Source: Liolophura sinensis
Lineage: Eukaryota; Mollusca; Polyplacophora; Chitonida; Chitonidae
Reading direction: 5' to 3'
DNA length: 64,000 nt
Assembly: GCF_032854445.1 (NCBI RefSeq)
Contig: NC_088301.1
Location: 58,478,512-58,542,511 of the forward strand
Of this stretch, positions 1-20,504 are shown piece by piece. The position numbers and the translations under genes were made by a program. How positions within the stretch are numbered: position 1 is the first letter of the stretch; the number at the start of each line of letters is the position of its first letter. A model generated the notes under the pieces. That model did not search any database and had not been told where the DNA came from. It was given only the letters and a program-made list of their open reading frames with translations.

Positions 1-907
1 TTTCGCGTTATATCTGATTTCTACTGTAACCAACTAATCATGCATTCACTGTTAATATTAATTTTGTTAAATATTGAAAAACCAAATATTTTTATCGTAT
101 TCTAAGTATGTTGGTTTGCTAAGTGTAGAAATATAAATACAAACCCCATTTAAATATTGATTTAAACATGGTTTACAGAACTTGCAACAACAACCGACTG
201 TCGGATGAAAAAACGTTAATGCATTTTGTATATGCGTTTAAGGTCAGGCATATAATGTTGATATAAATTTATAAGCGCCAGTCGCGTTACAGAAATGAGT
301 TTAATTCATCGCACAGCGGTGGTGGCAGGAATTACCTATACGCCCATATACGGCCGACATTTCAAGTTGATGTGTGTTGCAAGGACTTCCATCCTCATCA
401 GAAGCGTTATTCTGACCAAATTTTCACGACATCTATAACACCTGCGAACGTACATGTAATAATATGATGTATATGTATTTACTTGTGGCAGTCCTCCAGT
501 AAATCAGCGCAGTTGTTATCGCAACCTACATAGCTGCACGTTACATACTCCACCACGTTCCGGGTTCCATGCCTAAGCTGGAGTACCGCTGTTAGATGAG
601 AAACATATTTGAATCTTTAACCTCCACCTTTGCACTATTTTCTGCTTGTCAGATGAAAGATTATATGTACACTGTACACAATAAAGCGCGAGATCACGAA
701 AGGGACTACCTACGTCAGTATTCTTTTTACCTTTGATTAAACATGCAGGTAGTTAATTCTTGGAAAACCCTAATGTATATATTTGAACAAGAAGTTTGTA
801 GAAAAGAGCGTTGATTTGCTGACGTGCAAATCATGTCGATTAGGTGCGCCTTTTTTCAATTCCTAAATTAACACTTGGAATCACGGGATTCGTTTTGTTT
901 GTATTGC
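1..907. other. no gene recognised
   Basis: I see no supported coding exon, RNA gene or repeat in this AT-rich stretch. Short open frames lack splice context and recognisable motifs. It is upstream flank of the first factor C-like gene. Confidence 0.5.
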
Positions 908-1166
908 GGGGCCTCCATGACTCAGTCGGTTAAAGCGCTAGCGCAGCGTAATGACCCAGGAGTCTCTCACCAATGCGGTCGCTGTGAGTTCAAGTCCAGC
1001 TCATGCTGGCTTCCTCTCCAGCCGTGAGAAGATCTGTCAGCAACCTGCGGATGGTCGTGGGTTTCCTCCGGGCTCTGCCCGGTTTCCACCCACCATAATG
1101 CTGGTCGCCGTCGTATAAGTGAAATATTCTTGAGTACGGCCTAAAACACCAATCAAATAAATAAAT
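908..1166 (+). mobile_element. full-length tRNA-derived SINE
   Basis: This is an almost complete SINE of about 258 bp. A tRNA-like head starts near 908, with an A-box-like segment (TGACTCAGTCGGTTAAAGCG) and a B-box-like segment near 987-1003 (GAGTTCAAGTCC). A conserved body follows, and the element ends in CCAATCAAATAAATAAA. Reverse-orientation relatives lie at 12052, 27969, 28256, 49052 and 59681, which defines the family inside this window. Similar elements are known in molluscs and other lophotrochozoans; that attribution is from memory. Confidence 0.85.
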
Positions 1167-2256
1167 TGTTTGTATTGCTTTACCTACTGTATGTGACAAT
1201 ATGTAGATCACACATCCTAAAAAGCGCAGTCATATCCCAAACGCTTTACAAAAGTCTTTATACATACACTTCTCGTTGTTAATATTTACATTCTTTGAGT
1301 AATAATGACATCTTGTTTGAAGTAGGCATTAAAAATCCCGTGTAATCTGTCTGTGCTGTATACTCCCTAACTTACGGGAAATCCAGAATATGTGCAGCCC
1401 TTGATGAAGCCTCCCGGAACTCTACAAATCTCTCGTCTAATTGGACAAAAAGACTTATGACGAAGAGGCAATCTCCTCAGTGACCTTGTATACCGTGAGT
1501 CAGAGGTCAAACACACAGAGTGCGGTTTACACGTTGGATTACCGCTGCAGTAGCTCCCATTTACGTCATACATTAGCAGAATTTATACTTATCATTAAAC
1601 TTAGCACATACAAGCGTATTGCCTTGAGAACCCAGCTATCCTAATTTAAGGTGCACATGGTATAGATTACATATGTAATTATTTAAGCAAGAAATTCGTC
1701 AGTTAAGTTAATTCAGTGAGTGGAATATCTGTGTTTAAGTCTCTAAAACTTGTATGCATACAGATAGAGATTTCACCAAAACCATTTTGTACTAATCAGA
1801 TACAGTAATTATTTTAACTGGCGGCAAATACATATACCACACATTTTTGGAGCATTTAGATCATCATTATGTCAGATCGCACATATTTGCTAGCATGTCT
1901 ATATGTACTAGTTTAGAGACGTTTTACGTCTAGTATATCCACGTGTTGACAGTATATGAAGCTTTTAACCTCAGAATCCAATGTTCGTCTAATATCTGAA
2001 TTTAAGGATTCTTCGTTCAATATACGTACATAGAGACATAGCACTGTGTCTTTATATATATAGTCAACCATCCCGAATGGTAATCATATCCTGGGGCGCT
2101 GACCCCTGCTGCATGTCACACCACAGTCAGGAAGTAGGAGCTAATGCGTAAGGCTTGGGGCAAAGCGTTCCTACGTTTACGGTTGTTTGTACTGCTTTGG
2201 CGATTTACCCGGTTGGGTCGTAGAACAACGGGAACTGAATATCCTGTTTATACACG
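1167..2256. other. no gene recognised; 5' flank of factor C-like gene 1
   Basis: No exon or repeat is supported here. Open frames of 60-70 codons near 1367-1644 overlap on both strands without motifs or splice sites. Confidence 0.5.
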
Positions 2257-2263
2257 TATAAAG
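2257..2263 (+). promoter_or_regulatory. candidate TATA box of factor C-like gene 1
   Basis: TATAAAG lies 260 bp upstream of the inferred start codon at 2517. That leaves room for a 5' UTR of about 230 nt. No transcript evidence is available, and in AT-rich DNA such a match is weak on its own. Confidence 0.4.
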
Positions 2264-2516
2264 ACTCCTCTGGAGAGCTGGTGTCACAAATAAGCCGGTA
2301 ACTCGCGACCAAGCCACTTTCAGTCAGCTACCCGGCTAGAATTTATCTAGCTTAGCTTTCGTGTTTTCTCACGATCTGGTTCTTTTTAGAAGGGAAGAGT
2401 GTCCCAGCAACCAGTCCACCCAGTATCCTGTCCCGCAGACATCCAGTGTCGCCCTGCTCTGCCTACTGTGCCCAAATCGCTTCCACACCAAGCCCACTAA
2501 AGAAGAAATAATCAGC

Positions 2517-11219
<8,703 letters not shown>

Positions 11220-11538
11220 TCTCGCTAGTCTGTCACTACTGTAACGCATCACATTTCAATGCCGATTATGAAATACTCGCTACTGTAATGCATCAGGGGG
11301 AATGCTCATTCTTACAACTGTGAATTTCTCTCTTCTATTCAGCTTTCTTGATTATTTGAACAATGGTAAAAATGAAGTTGCGGGAGCATGTTGTTGTTGT
11401 TGTTTTTTTAGCCAAAGTTCTAAAAATCGTAGCGGTATAAAAGATTGTATCGCTTAGCGTTTCTGTGATATTGCATAATGGCTCTGTGTAGTCTACGGAT
11501 TACCACATGTACATACGTTAAGTGTTCAACATTTCATT

Positions 11539-11544
11539 AATAAA
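11539..11544 (+). terminator. candidate polyadenylation signal of gene 1
   Basis: AATAAA lies about 320 bp after the stop codon at 11217-11219. A second AATAAA at 11672-11677 is an alternative. Neither is supported by transcripts. Confidence 0.4.
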
Positions 11545-12051
11545 TAATCTTTATTAAGTTACACATCAGTGATTAAGTAAATATTTTAGTAAAATGTCGC
11601 AGAGTGTATAAATGACTGTCTTAATATGTTTCATTTATGTATCATTGTCTTGTGGTCTTGTCTCCCTGATGAATAAATCTATTTATATTTGTTTAATGAG
11701 CCATAAAACGACATTCACTGTCATGTATAGCAAAGCGGAGATTTTATGACCATTCGTTTTGTTCAGACTTATTTAATGTTTAAATTAAATAAAACATTAA
11801 ATATGTTAAGCCACTACTGTGTTTAAATTTGTAAAAGTATAAACCTCTGAATGATGGTGCCAACCTAAGAAATAAAATGTCTGATGGACATTCAAACGTC
11901 TTATTTACCAGTTTAATGGCGATTCGAAGCTCATAAACGTAAAGCTTTAAAGCTATATATTACAGAGGAACAGAGAAAACTACCTCAAATAGAAAATAAA
12001 TTATTTAGCAAGACAAATATAGAGGAGAACGAGTCATGATTTTAAATTATT

Positions 12052-12232
12052 TGGTTATTTATTTGATTGGAGTTTTACGTCTTACTCAAGAATATTTCAC
12101 TTATACAACGGTGGGCAACTGTATGGTAAGAGGAAACAGGACACAACCGGGGAGAAACCTACAACCATCCGCAGGTTACTGGTAGATCTTCCAACACAGT
12201 ACCGAAGAGGAAGTCAGCCATGGGTGGACTTC
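12052..12232 (-). mobile_element. SINE, reverse orientation
   Basis: Read on the + strand it starts with the reversed tail (TTATTTATTTGATTGGAG). It continues through the family core (CTCAAGAATATTTCACTTAT) into the region equivalent to the tRNA-like B box. It is the same family as the element at 908-1166. A minisatellite begins directly at its far end. Confidence 0.85.
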
Positions 12233-12575
12233 AACAACGTATATGGTTGAACATGGGTAACAACGTATATGGTTGAACATGGGTAACAACGTATATGGTT
12301 GAACATGGGTAACAACGTAATATGGTTGAACATGGGTAACAACGTAATATGGTTGAACATGGGTAACAACGTATATGGTTGAACATGGGTAACAACGTAT
12401 ATGGTTGAACATGGGTAACAACGTAATATGATTGAACATGGGTAACAACGTATATGGTTGAACATGGGTAACAACGTATATGGTTGAACATGGGTAACAA
12501 CGTAATATGGTTGAACATGGGTAACAACGTATATGGTTGAACATGGGTAACAACGTAATATGGTTGAACATGGGT
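12233..12575. repeat. minisatellite, 26/27-bp unit, about 13 copies
   Basis: Near-identical units contain AACAACGTATATGGTTGAAC followed by ATGGGT. Some units carry an extra A (GTAATATGG), giving 27 bp. The array abuts the reverse SINE. The SINE edge reads CATGGGTGGACTTCAACAACG and the array junction CATGGGTAACAACG, so the unit appears to have been seeded partly from SINE sequence. Confidence 0.95.
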
Positions 12576-14687
12576 TAATAATGAGCGTAAACATTTTGTA
12601 AAAGACATAGGCCTCTTAATTTTGTTACGTTTACAACTGCATTTATGACAAGTTAAAGGGAACTATGCATATCACAAACTCGTTAAATAATAATAAACAA
12701 TGCACAACACCTCATCGATCAAATTCATAGACGGAAAATTGGACACAGTATTTGTTCTCAATCGTGCATAATACGCTACAACTGAGGAAAATAATCTATG
12801 GAATGCTATGTAATAAAGGGAACTGTCACAATTTCATGTCCACTTCATTGGTCAGCGAACCTTAGACATATGGTTAATCCTCTTATCTAACCCCCCCATT
12901 ACATAACGTGCCTATATGTCTCCTTGTTAACTGTTCAGGGGTCTCTTAACAAGAACACCTGAAATAAGGAAGACCTGAGTTCACTGAGTGGCTTTGTCCC
13001 CAGTGTTTGCTAGACTAACCAAACCAAGCTCAATAAGGTAAAATTAAAATAGACCGAACTACAACATACAAACACGTCCTTTGTTAATGTATCGTTGTAT
13101 AACATGCATTACACCCAAGTAACAGGTGTGTTATTTTCATTGGTAATTTAAATTAACACGTCATTTAGACTATAACGTTAAAGGAGAAGCAAAGAGTGTA
13201 GTATAAACGTGAAACATGACCTGTTCCTGCCCGGCAATGGTCCATCTAGCACACAGAGTAATTATAACGGCTCAGATCTATATTAGATAACACAATAACT
13301 GAAGGCTGCACACCTCAATAATGTATACATCCATTCGCTCGTTTTTTAAATATCGTGTTAGTCATACATAACCACTAAACTCCTTGGTTTGCCATATATG
13401 TGTTTACATGGCTGCTTTGACAGGCAATGAAATAGTGAACTGCTGACGTCATACCTCAATTGAGGACATAGGTAGTTAATCCCTGGCGGAAAAGAACTCG
13501 AGATATGACAGATCCCTCTAAAGAATGGTACTCGTTTAGTTATTAGAGGTAGCTGTGGCAAGTCAAATTTGACTGAGGTTTTGACACAGAAAGCGACACT
13601 GTGTTGCTCAGCTTAGCATGATTTAAGAAATTACAAAAGCTGGGAGGTAAAAAGTGGGGGATATAGAGATGAAAAATAAGAAATGTAGAGGGTGTAAAGT
13701 AAATTGTCATTTCGCTTTTGTAGCACTGATAGATCCTAAATGCATGACGTGAATCAACAACGTGATAAGGACTTTCTTGATACTACAGTCTATACGAACA
13801 AAGAAAAACACAGATGGTAATTTGGGGAAAAAATGGTGACTATGGTAATACCCAGCTTATACAAGGGTTACTCTGATTATACTTATATTTTATGTAAAAA
13901 ATAGATGCCATTACCTTACACGGAAACATGAAGTTTACCCTTCAATGAGTCAAAATTGATCCCATGCATTCTTCTGCTATATATGCTTATTCAATCAATT
14001 ATACAAAAATAGGACAGAAAGGTGTATAGGAAAATTTGCACTAACTATACTTGGGCCGATTGTCGCCTTTACAAATCTCACCATAAGTATCACATATTCT
14101 ATATTAAAGTCAAAGAAAAGGATGACGTCGTTCCTTAAAATTGAGTATTTTATTTCTAATCCCAGAATGTTTAACATCCTGTTCACTCTGGAATTAGTTT
14201 TCTTGTTTTCCCACAATAGCTGTCATGGTATTTCGCTACTGACAGGCATTTGTGCCCAGCCAAAAAACATTATAGGCCTATTAAAGGTGGTTTCTAAAGC
14301 GGATTGGTCGAAGTTTTGCTCCATGACAGAGCTGACATTTTAACTTATTTTATCGCACATATATCGCCCAACCTTTGATGGTGTAATATACATAGGTACT
14401 TATCAATACAGCTGCATGACCTACTTGAATTCCGCTTAACTGCCTCATATTATATGGAAAACAGTATTTATAAGCTTGTATATACCGCTTTTTCCCACGA
14501 TGGTGAAATTCGGTTCTATAGGCGCATTTTGTAGCTTTATATACCCAGATACACTGTGATCAACCCTGCTCGACCAATTTATAAGGTCTGTTTTATTCTT
14601 CACCGGAGTTTAGCGTTTGAAATATAGATTTGTGACCGACTGTTGTATTCACTGATCCTGCTTGATCTCGTTCTCTTAACCTTGTTA
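12576..14687. other. no gene recognised
   Basis: Intergenic stretch downstream of gene 1. Open frames here are under 75 codons, without motifs or splice context. No repeat stands out. Confidence 0.5.
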
Positions 14688-14822
14688 GGGGCGACTTTTA
14701 CACAACGCAGAAATTAAAATTTCTGGTAACTTTTTCGTACAAATGGGAAAAGGGTAGGGCCAAAACAATTTATGAGAAAAGTTATGAGTAATGATTTACA
14801 AAGACATGTGAAAGTGGGCCCT
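14688..14822. mobile_element. MITE-like element, family A, copy 1
   Basis: A diverged element of about 135 bp with imperfect inverted ends. The left end is GGGGCGACTTTTACACAACG and the right end reads TGTGAAAGTGGGCCC. Its right half aligns by eye with the element at 26184-26330 (GAGAAAAGTTA, GATTTAC and TGTGAAAGT in the same order). It has no coding capacity. Confidence 0.55.
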
Positions 14823-15409
14823 GTCATGAACACATCAAATCATTCTCCAAAAAAGTCCTTAAATCCAAACTACATTTTTGTACTTCACTTGTATCGCCTT
14901 GTTTTTCCTAAATACAACCAAATTGAATCCATGTGTAATAGGCATATCGCCAGCATCTGAACATCTTCGGATCACTTCATTTTGTAGCAATACCCGCTAC
15001 CAGGCTAGAATCTGCACCGTCCTATAAAAGAACGTATACATCAGACTACGAGAGATGAACACTTATCATGAGGAGTTAGGGAATGTGTTCATGACAAAAC
15101 GATGAGAGAAAGCAACTTATTACATCTACCAGTTACTGTGAAAAATGTTCTTGGTTTTCGGAAGGACATTGTTAGAGTTGGTAAACATTAAACTCTTTAT
15201 TTTTGACGGACAAAAAGGTGATATGGCCTACTTTCTAACGTTAATGTGACTGCTTTTATATTCAGTAAATACAACGATTCAGGGCGGTTAATGATGTAGA
15301 AACAAAGATGGAAATATGGTCATCCGATCTCTTAGCTAGCACCCAACTTGCATGAACCTATATAATGTGGCTCTTCTCAAGACGATGATTACATATAGAC
15401 ATAAGCCCT

Positions 15410-15525
15410 TACCTGTACCATGAGGCTATGGTCCAAACCCTTACCTGTACCATGATGTTATGGCCTAAGCCCTTACCTGTACCATGATGCTATGGTCCAA
15501 ACCCTTACCTGTACCATGGTGCTAT
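15410..15525. repeat. minisatellite, 32-bp unit, left block
   Basis: About four units of 32 bp containing TTACCTGTACCATGATG and CTATGGTC. It is the same array as 16281-17030, split by the LTR at 15526-16276. Confidence 0.9.
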
Positions 15526-16276
15526 TGTTACGACCCAAACTGTCTGTATTATAAAGAGATGGCTTGTTCGAAATACACGACAGTTCAGCCGCACATAATA
15601 ATAACCAAAACCAGCAGATTTTATTTTACAACAATTTATTACGTTTAACAAGAACATATAACAAGATTTTTACAAATACTAAAGGACTTAAGTTTAACAA
15701 GAAAGGATAGCAGTATCTATACAAATACTAAAGTACTTACATTTACAACGGTGTCAAGTCCAAACGGACGCATATATCCCATAATGCGGAAAACCATACA
15801 GGCATAAATGCACAAATAAGAGGGAAAATCCACAGTATAACTGGGTGTATGACGAAATATACACAAAATTCCACAGACAGGGTCCGTGCACTAATAAGCA
15901 TTGTGTACACAAGAGCACAAATTAAATATACAAGTTCAGACTGAACAAGTGCTCGGTGGAGATATGACATAACAAAGCCAGAGGCTATAAAGGCTATAAA
16001 GAGGCACAAAAGGCCTACTAAAGTAACACACAGCGAAAGCATCCAAAACTCTCAATAATTCTCCTTTCTCCTCCTTGACCTGCTTTCATAGGTCTTATAT
16101 ACACTGGTGGAATTTTCTAGAATAAGAAAATTCTTGAAGACTTGTAAACAAACAGGCCCCGAAATGAGCGTATTCTGGAACATTTTAAGGCAGAGGCAGA
16201 CAGCAGGCCCTGAACTCAGCATATGTAAACAGTGGCAAGCTAAATTTAGAAGCTGATGGCAGTTGTTCACATAACA
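15526..16276 (-). mobile_element. solo LTR inserted in a minisatellite
   Basis: A 751-bp segment interrupting the 32-bp minisatellite. It begins TGTTACG and ends CATAACA (TGTTA...TAACA), the terminal inverted pentamer typical of LTRs. The flanking CTAT at 15522-15525 and 16277-16280 is a 4-bp target duplication. No internal gag/pol region is present, so it is a solo LTR. Minus orientation is favoured: that strand carries TATATAAG near plus position 16095 and AATAAA near 15630, a plausible promoter and poly(A) order. A 99-codon hydrophobic open frame (15743-16042, minus) lies inside and is probably fortuitous. Confidence 0.75.
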
Positions 16277-16280
16277 CTAT

Positions 16281-17030
16281 GGTCTAGACACCTACCTATA
16301 TCATGATGTTATGGTCTAAACACCTACCTATGTCATGATATTATGGTCTAAACACCTACCTATATCATGATACTATGGTGCAAACACTTACCAGTACCAT
16401 GATGCTATGCCCTAAGCCCTTACCTGTACCATTACGCTATGGTCCAGACCCTTACCTGTACCATGATGCTATGGTCTAGACACTTACCTGTACCATGGTG
16501 CTATGGTCTAGACACTTACCTGTACCACGGTGCTATGGTCTAGACACTTACCTGTACATGATGATATGGCCTAAGCCCTTACCTGTACCATGATGCTATG
16601 GTCCAGACCCCTACCTGTACCATGATGCTATGGTCTAGACACTTACCTGTACCATGGTGCTATTGTCTAGACACTTACCTGTACCATGATGTTGTGGTCT
16701 AGACACTTACCTATAAAATGATGCTATAGTCCAGACCCTCTCCAGTACCACGATGCTATGGTCTACACCCTTACATATAAAATGATGTTATGGTACAGAC
16801 CCTTACCTATAAAGTGATGCTATGATCAAGACCTTTACCTGTACCATATGCTATGGTCTAGACACCTACTTACTAGTATTTCATGGGGGTATGGTCTAGA
16901 CACTTACCTATATCATGATGCTATGGCCTAAACACTTACCTGTGTCATAATGTTGTGGTCTAAATACTTACCTCTATCATAATGCTATGGTCCAGGCACT
17001 TACCTATATCATGGTCCTTTGGTCTAAACA
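16281..17030. repeat. minisatellite, 32-bp unit, right block
   Basis: About 23 degenerate units around CTTACCTGTACCATGATG and CTATGGTCTAGACA. Sequence variation increases to the right (CTATATCATGATG variants). Confidence 0.92.
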
Positions 17031-17539
17031 TTTAACGACTCTGCCTGTTATGATTTTCCAGTTTTGTGACGATAAACGCACGTAATCAAGTGGTTGATAT
17101 GCTTGCCACAGGATTAAAGCAACAGGAGGTCGCGAGTGAATGACAATCGGTTAACTATTTCATAATACTCCCATATAGAGCTTTGTGTAGGGCCATGTAT
17201 TCAGATTTTGTCCATACACCTCATCCTGGCTTCCTGTGATTTCTTTAAATATTTTCTTAGTTTTCTTTCTTTCCGTTTTTAAAAGTTTTGGGAGGTGAGC
17301 TATTTTGGACATCGGATTCTAGTTTATTTATGTGTTTGATTGTTGTTTAATGTCATACGGAGTGTCCGGGGTAAACCTGCTATCTTTTGAGAGTTATTGG
17401 CTATGACTTACTTTCCCGTACCATTCTGCTGGAATATAGGAGTTATTTCTATGACTGATTCAGAAATAATTTCATAATAATGAAACCGAAATTCTGATCT
17501 ATATGTTCATGTAACTGTGTTTACCTGCAAAAGACTTAA

Positions 17540-17945
17540 TGTACATGTGGCTCTTGTAACAGACCTGTATACTTGTATACCTGTGGTCCTTGTAACAGAC
17601 CTGTATACTTGTAACAAACTTAATATACCTGTAGTCCTTGTGACAGGCCTGTACACTAGTAACAGACTTAAATATATTTGTGTTCCTTGTAACAGGCTTA
17701 ATATACCTGCGGTCCTTGTAACAGACCTGTATACTTGTAACAGATGTAACATACCTGTGGGCCTTGTATCACACCTGTATATTTATAACAGGCTTGATAT
17801 GCCTGTGCTCCTTGTAACAGATCTGTATACTTGTAACAGACTTAATATACCTATGATCCTTGTAACAGACCTTTACACCTGTAACAGACTTAATATACCT
17901 GTGATCCTTGTAACAGACCTGTACACCTGTAACAGATTTAATATG
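17540..17945. repeat. minisatellite, about 48-bp compound unit
   Basis: Roughly eight imperfect units, each containing CTTGTAACAGACCTGTATAC and then CTTGTAACAGACTTAATATACC. Some units are truncated. The period is a multiple of three and stop-free in one frame, which creates a spurious 162-codon open frame. Confidence 0.9.
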
Positions 17946-20345
17946 TTTAAGCGTCATCTGTTAAGCTGGAGAAGAAAAAGTTGCAGAAATCGAGTTCTTG
18001 GGTGAGTGTGGCGGGGAGGTTTGGGCCAAGTTATCCTGATGCGAGGAATATACTTATTTTAGTAACCAGAGAGAGATACATTTTCAATAATTGAAAATAT
18101 TCATCCTGTAACTCTATACAGTCAGTAAGCGCTTGTGTACAGTGTAATCTGTCATTTTAGTCATTGTATTTCACTTTAATTACTGCAAGTGCAAGATATC
18201 CCCAGAAAAACGTTAAGCAACTGTTAAATGTTGGCCTTTATGCCTGCATGAATTAACCTAATGTACTGAAGCAGTTGGATATTTTTACACTGATCATATA
18301 AAGTTCAAAACACGTAAAAATAAAAATATAACTAAAATAATATGACTGTCAAACCATTGGCTCACTTTAAAATGTGATATATGCCCTGGTTATGTGAGTA
18401 TCTCAACAACGACACATTCTCCTTATTAGTGCGAGAGCTCTTGCAGATGAAACGGGGACACTTTCAGACTGAAAATTGTTGTTGAACAGGATGGACATAA
18501 AAACGGAAACTGAAGGAACATTTGGCTAAAGACAACGAGGTCATTCAGTCCTCAAAACCCTCACACCTCTCTGGTTTAGCTGTTTGCATGTAAGTGCACT
18601 AAAATTAAAGTGGATAGAGAGTTTTACATAAACGTATATATATTCCATGTAGCCGTAATCACTAAGCACAGGTGCTTGTCTGTGCGTCACATGGCCTATA
18701 GGATAGACACTCTTCCTGATCTGCAGTTCACTTCAAGCAGGAACGCATGGGCGACCATATCCGACCACAACCCACGGATATTAGCCATTTCCTTATGGAC
18801 AACCTCGACCATCTACCAATGACATCCAGCAATCATCAAACTAACTTCACCTAGCAAACATCATGCTGACTTTGAATAGCAAAAGCAAAGCTAAATGCGG
18901 CATAGCAAACGTTTGACATCTTGGCCGGTAAAGCTGCATTGTTGTTGTTTAACAACAGAATCAACAGAATACATCAACAGAAAATCGTATCAACAGAAAA
19001 TCGTATCAACAGAAAATCTATCCTAAGTATCCTTATACAGTGTTTACGTATATAAAGACGGGCAAATGTCTTACCTAAGCCAGGATGTAATGTGATGATA
19101 TTAACAAAGGGTATTTGAATGATTGTTGCATGCAAGTTTTTAGGGGAAACCCCTCTGCAATTTAGAAACCGCTGACGGTTTCTCTACTCTGGGTACTAAT
19201 CATATTTATACGCCTTACTCATACAGGATTGAGCTGAAAAGCACAGTGTAAGAGGACTCTTCCCGGCATGTTAATGTCACCCACCCCCTCATTTTATCAT
19301 GCCCCTCACTGGTGCAGAGCGGTAATGGTTGGGTGTCTGAATCTACAACGACAATGGACATACGCAGTTCTTTAATTTAATAACGAACTGTGTTGTCATT
19401 TTTAAGAACTTTATAACCCATTTTGAACAATAACACCTACACAGACCAGGCTGAATTATAATGAAACACAATTATATGGGCCAATCTAAAATATTACCAA
19501 AAATTCGTCCTTTTTGCGCTGATTGATTTTTTGGCCCCAAAAATTCCTGTAAAATTTATGGAACACTCTGGATTAAATATGATATATATTTTATAGATAA
19601 TGTTAAATTTTATACATTTGTGTTAACAGGTATTTTATACCTATAATAAGCTACACTTGTAACGCTTCACACATATGTACAGGCATTGCATCAGTGGTGT
19701 AATGGTGAACCACTAACATCACCTTTCCGACAAAGTACAATCTGCGTATAAATCAAAGTCCATCAGTGTGTCGATTGACTAACCTTTCAGCTATTAAAAC
19801 AGCCTAACTAGTTATTGGTTGATTAAATAGGCGGAAGATCCGTTTTCCTTCTTTAACATTTATTTGGATGTGTACTTTACTACAACAAAATCAAGAAGTA
19901 ATTTTGACATTAAGAAGACTGATGCATTATGTAAATAACGATACAGAAGATGAGTTTATGTACTCAAAACACTTATTTTTGAGACACAGATTCTGCTTAA
20001 ACAACGCTCGTAAATATTGTAAATATTATTATTGCACGTGAAAACATATCCACAGAAAAAAAAACACCGTAATACTTGTTTGTTATTATTTATTTCATCC
20101 AGTTATATTAGATTAAATGTGCTTTTCTACTTATTTCATATTGTCGGTGAGGGCAATAGTGTTGCATAATTAGCATTTGAAAATGTCTTTCAAAGCTCTG
20201 GTTTACCGCCCCCAATTGTGATTGGCTTCTGTTGCGGATGTGCCCTTGTGGATGAAGCGCGCCTAGTTGTAGCGCGGTCATTTATAGCTTCTACGTATTC
20301 GCATTTCTCAGCACGTGACGCATCATCTCCGGGTTGTCTCCGTGG
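17946..20345. other. no gene recognised; 5' flank of factor C-like gene 2
   Basis: No coding exon is supported. A small tandem of ATCAACAGAAAATCGT lies at about 18952-19020. Near the gene 2 promoter, CACGTGACGCATCA at about 20313 contains an E-box and a CRE/AP-1-like half site; its function is unknown. Confidence 0.5.
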
Positions 20346-20356
20346 TAAATAAAAGG
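20346..20356 (+). promoter_or_regulatory. candidate TATA-like element of factor C-like gene 2
   Basis: TAAATAAAAGG lies about 150 bp upstream of the start codon at 20505. The spacing suits a short 5' UTR. The match is imperfect and unsupported by transcripts. Confidence 0.35.
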
Positions 20357-20504
20357 CAAGTGATCTACTGAGTGTCAATAGAATCTTGCATAGAGCAGTC
20401 ATAAAGAGCTATAGCCTTTAGACCGTATTGTACCTGTGTATTTTGCTTTGCCCCAGCTGGACGACTCGGCAACTTCGTCAAGTGAAGATATATTGGGGAT
20501 CATC

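Noticed and set aside
15743-16042. 99-codon hydrophobic minus-strand open frame resembling a membrane protein
   Set aside because: It lies wholly inside the solo LTR and has no homologue I recognise. LTRs rarely code, so it is probably fortuitous.
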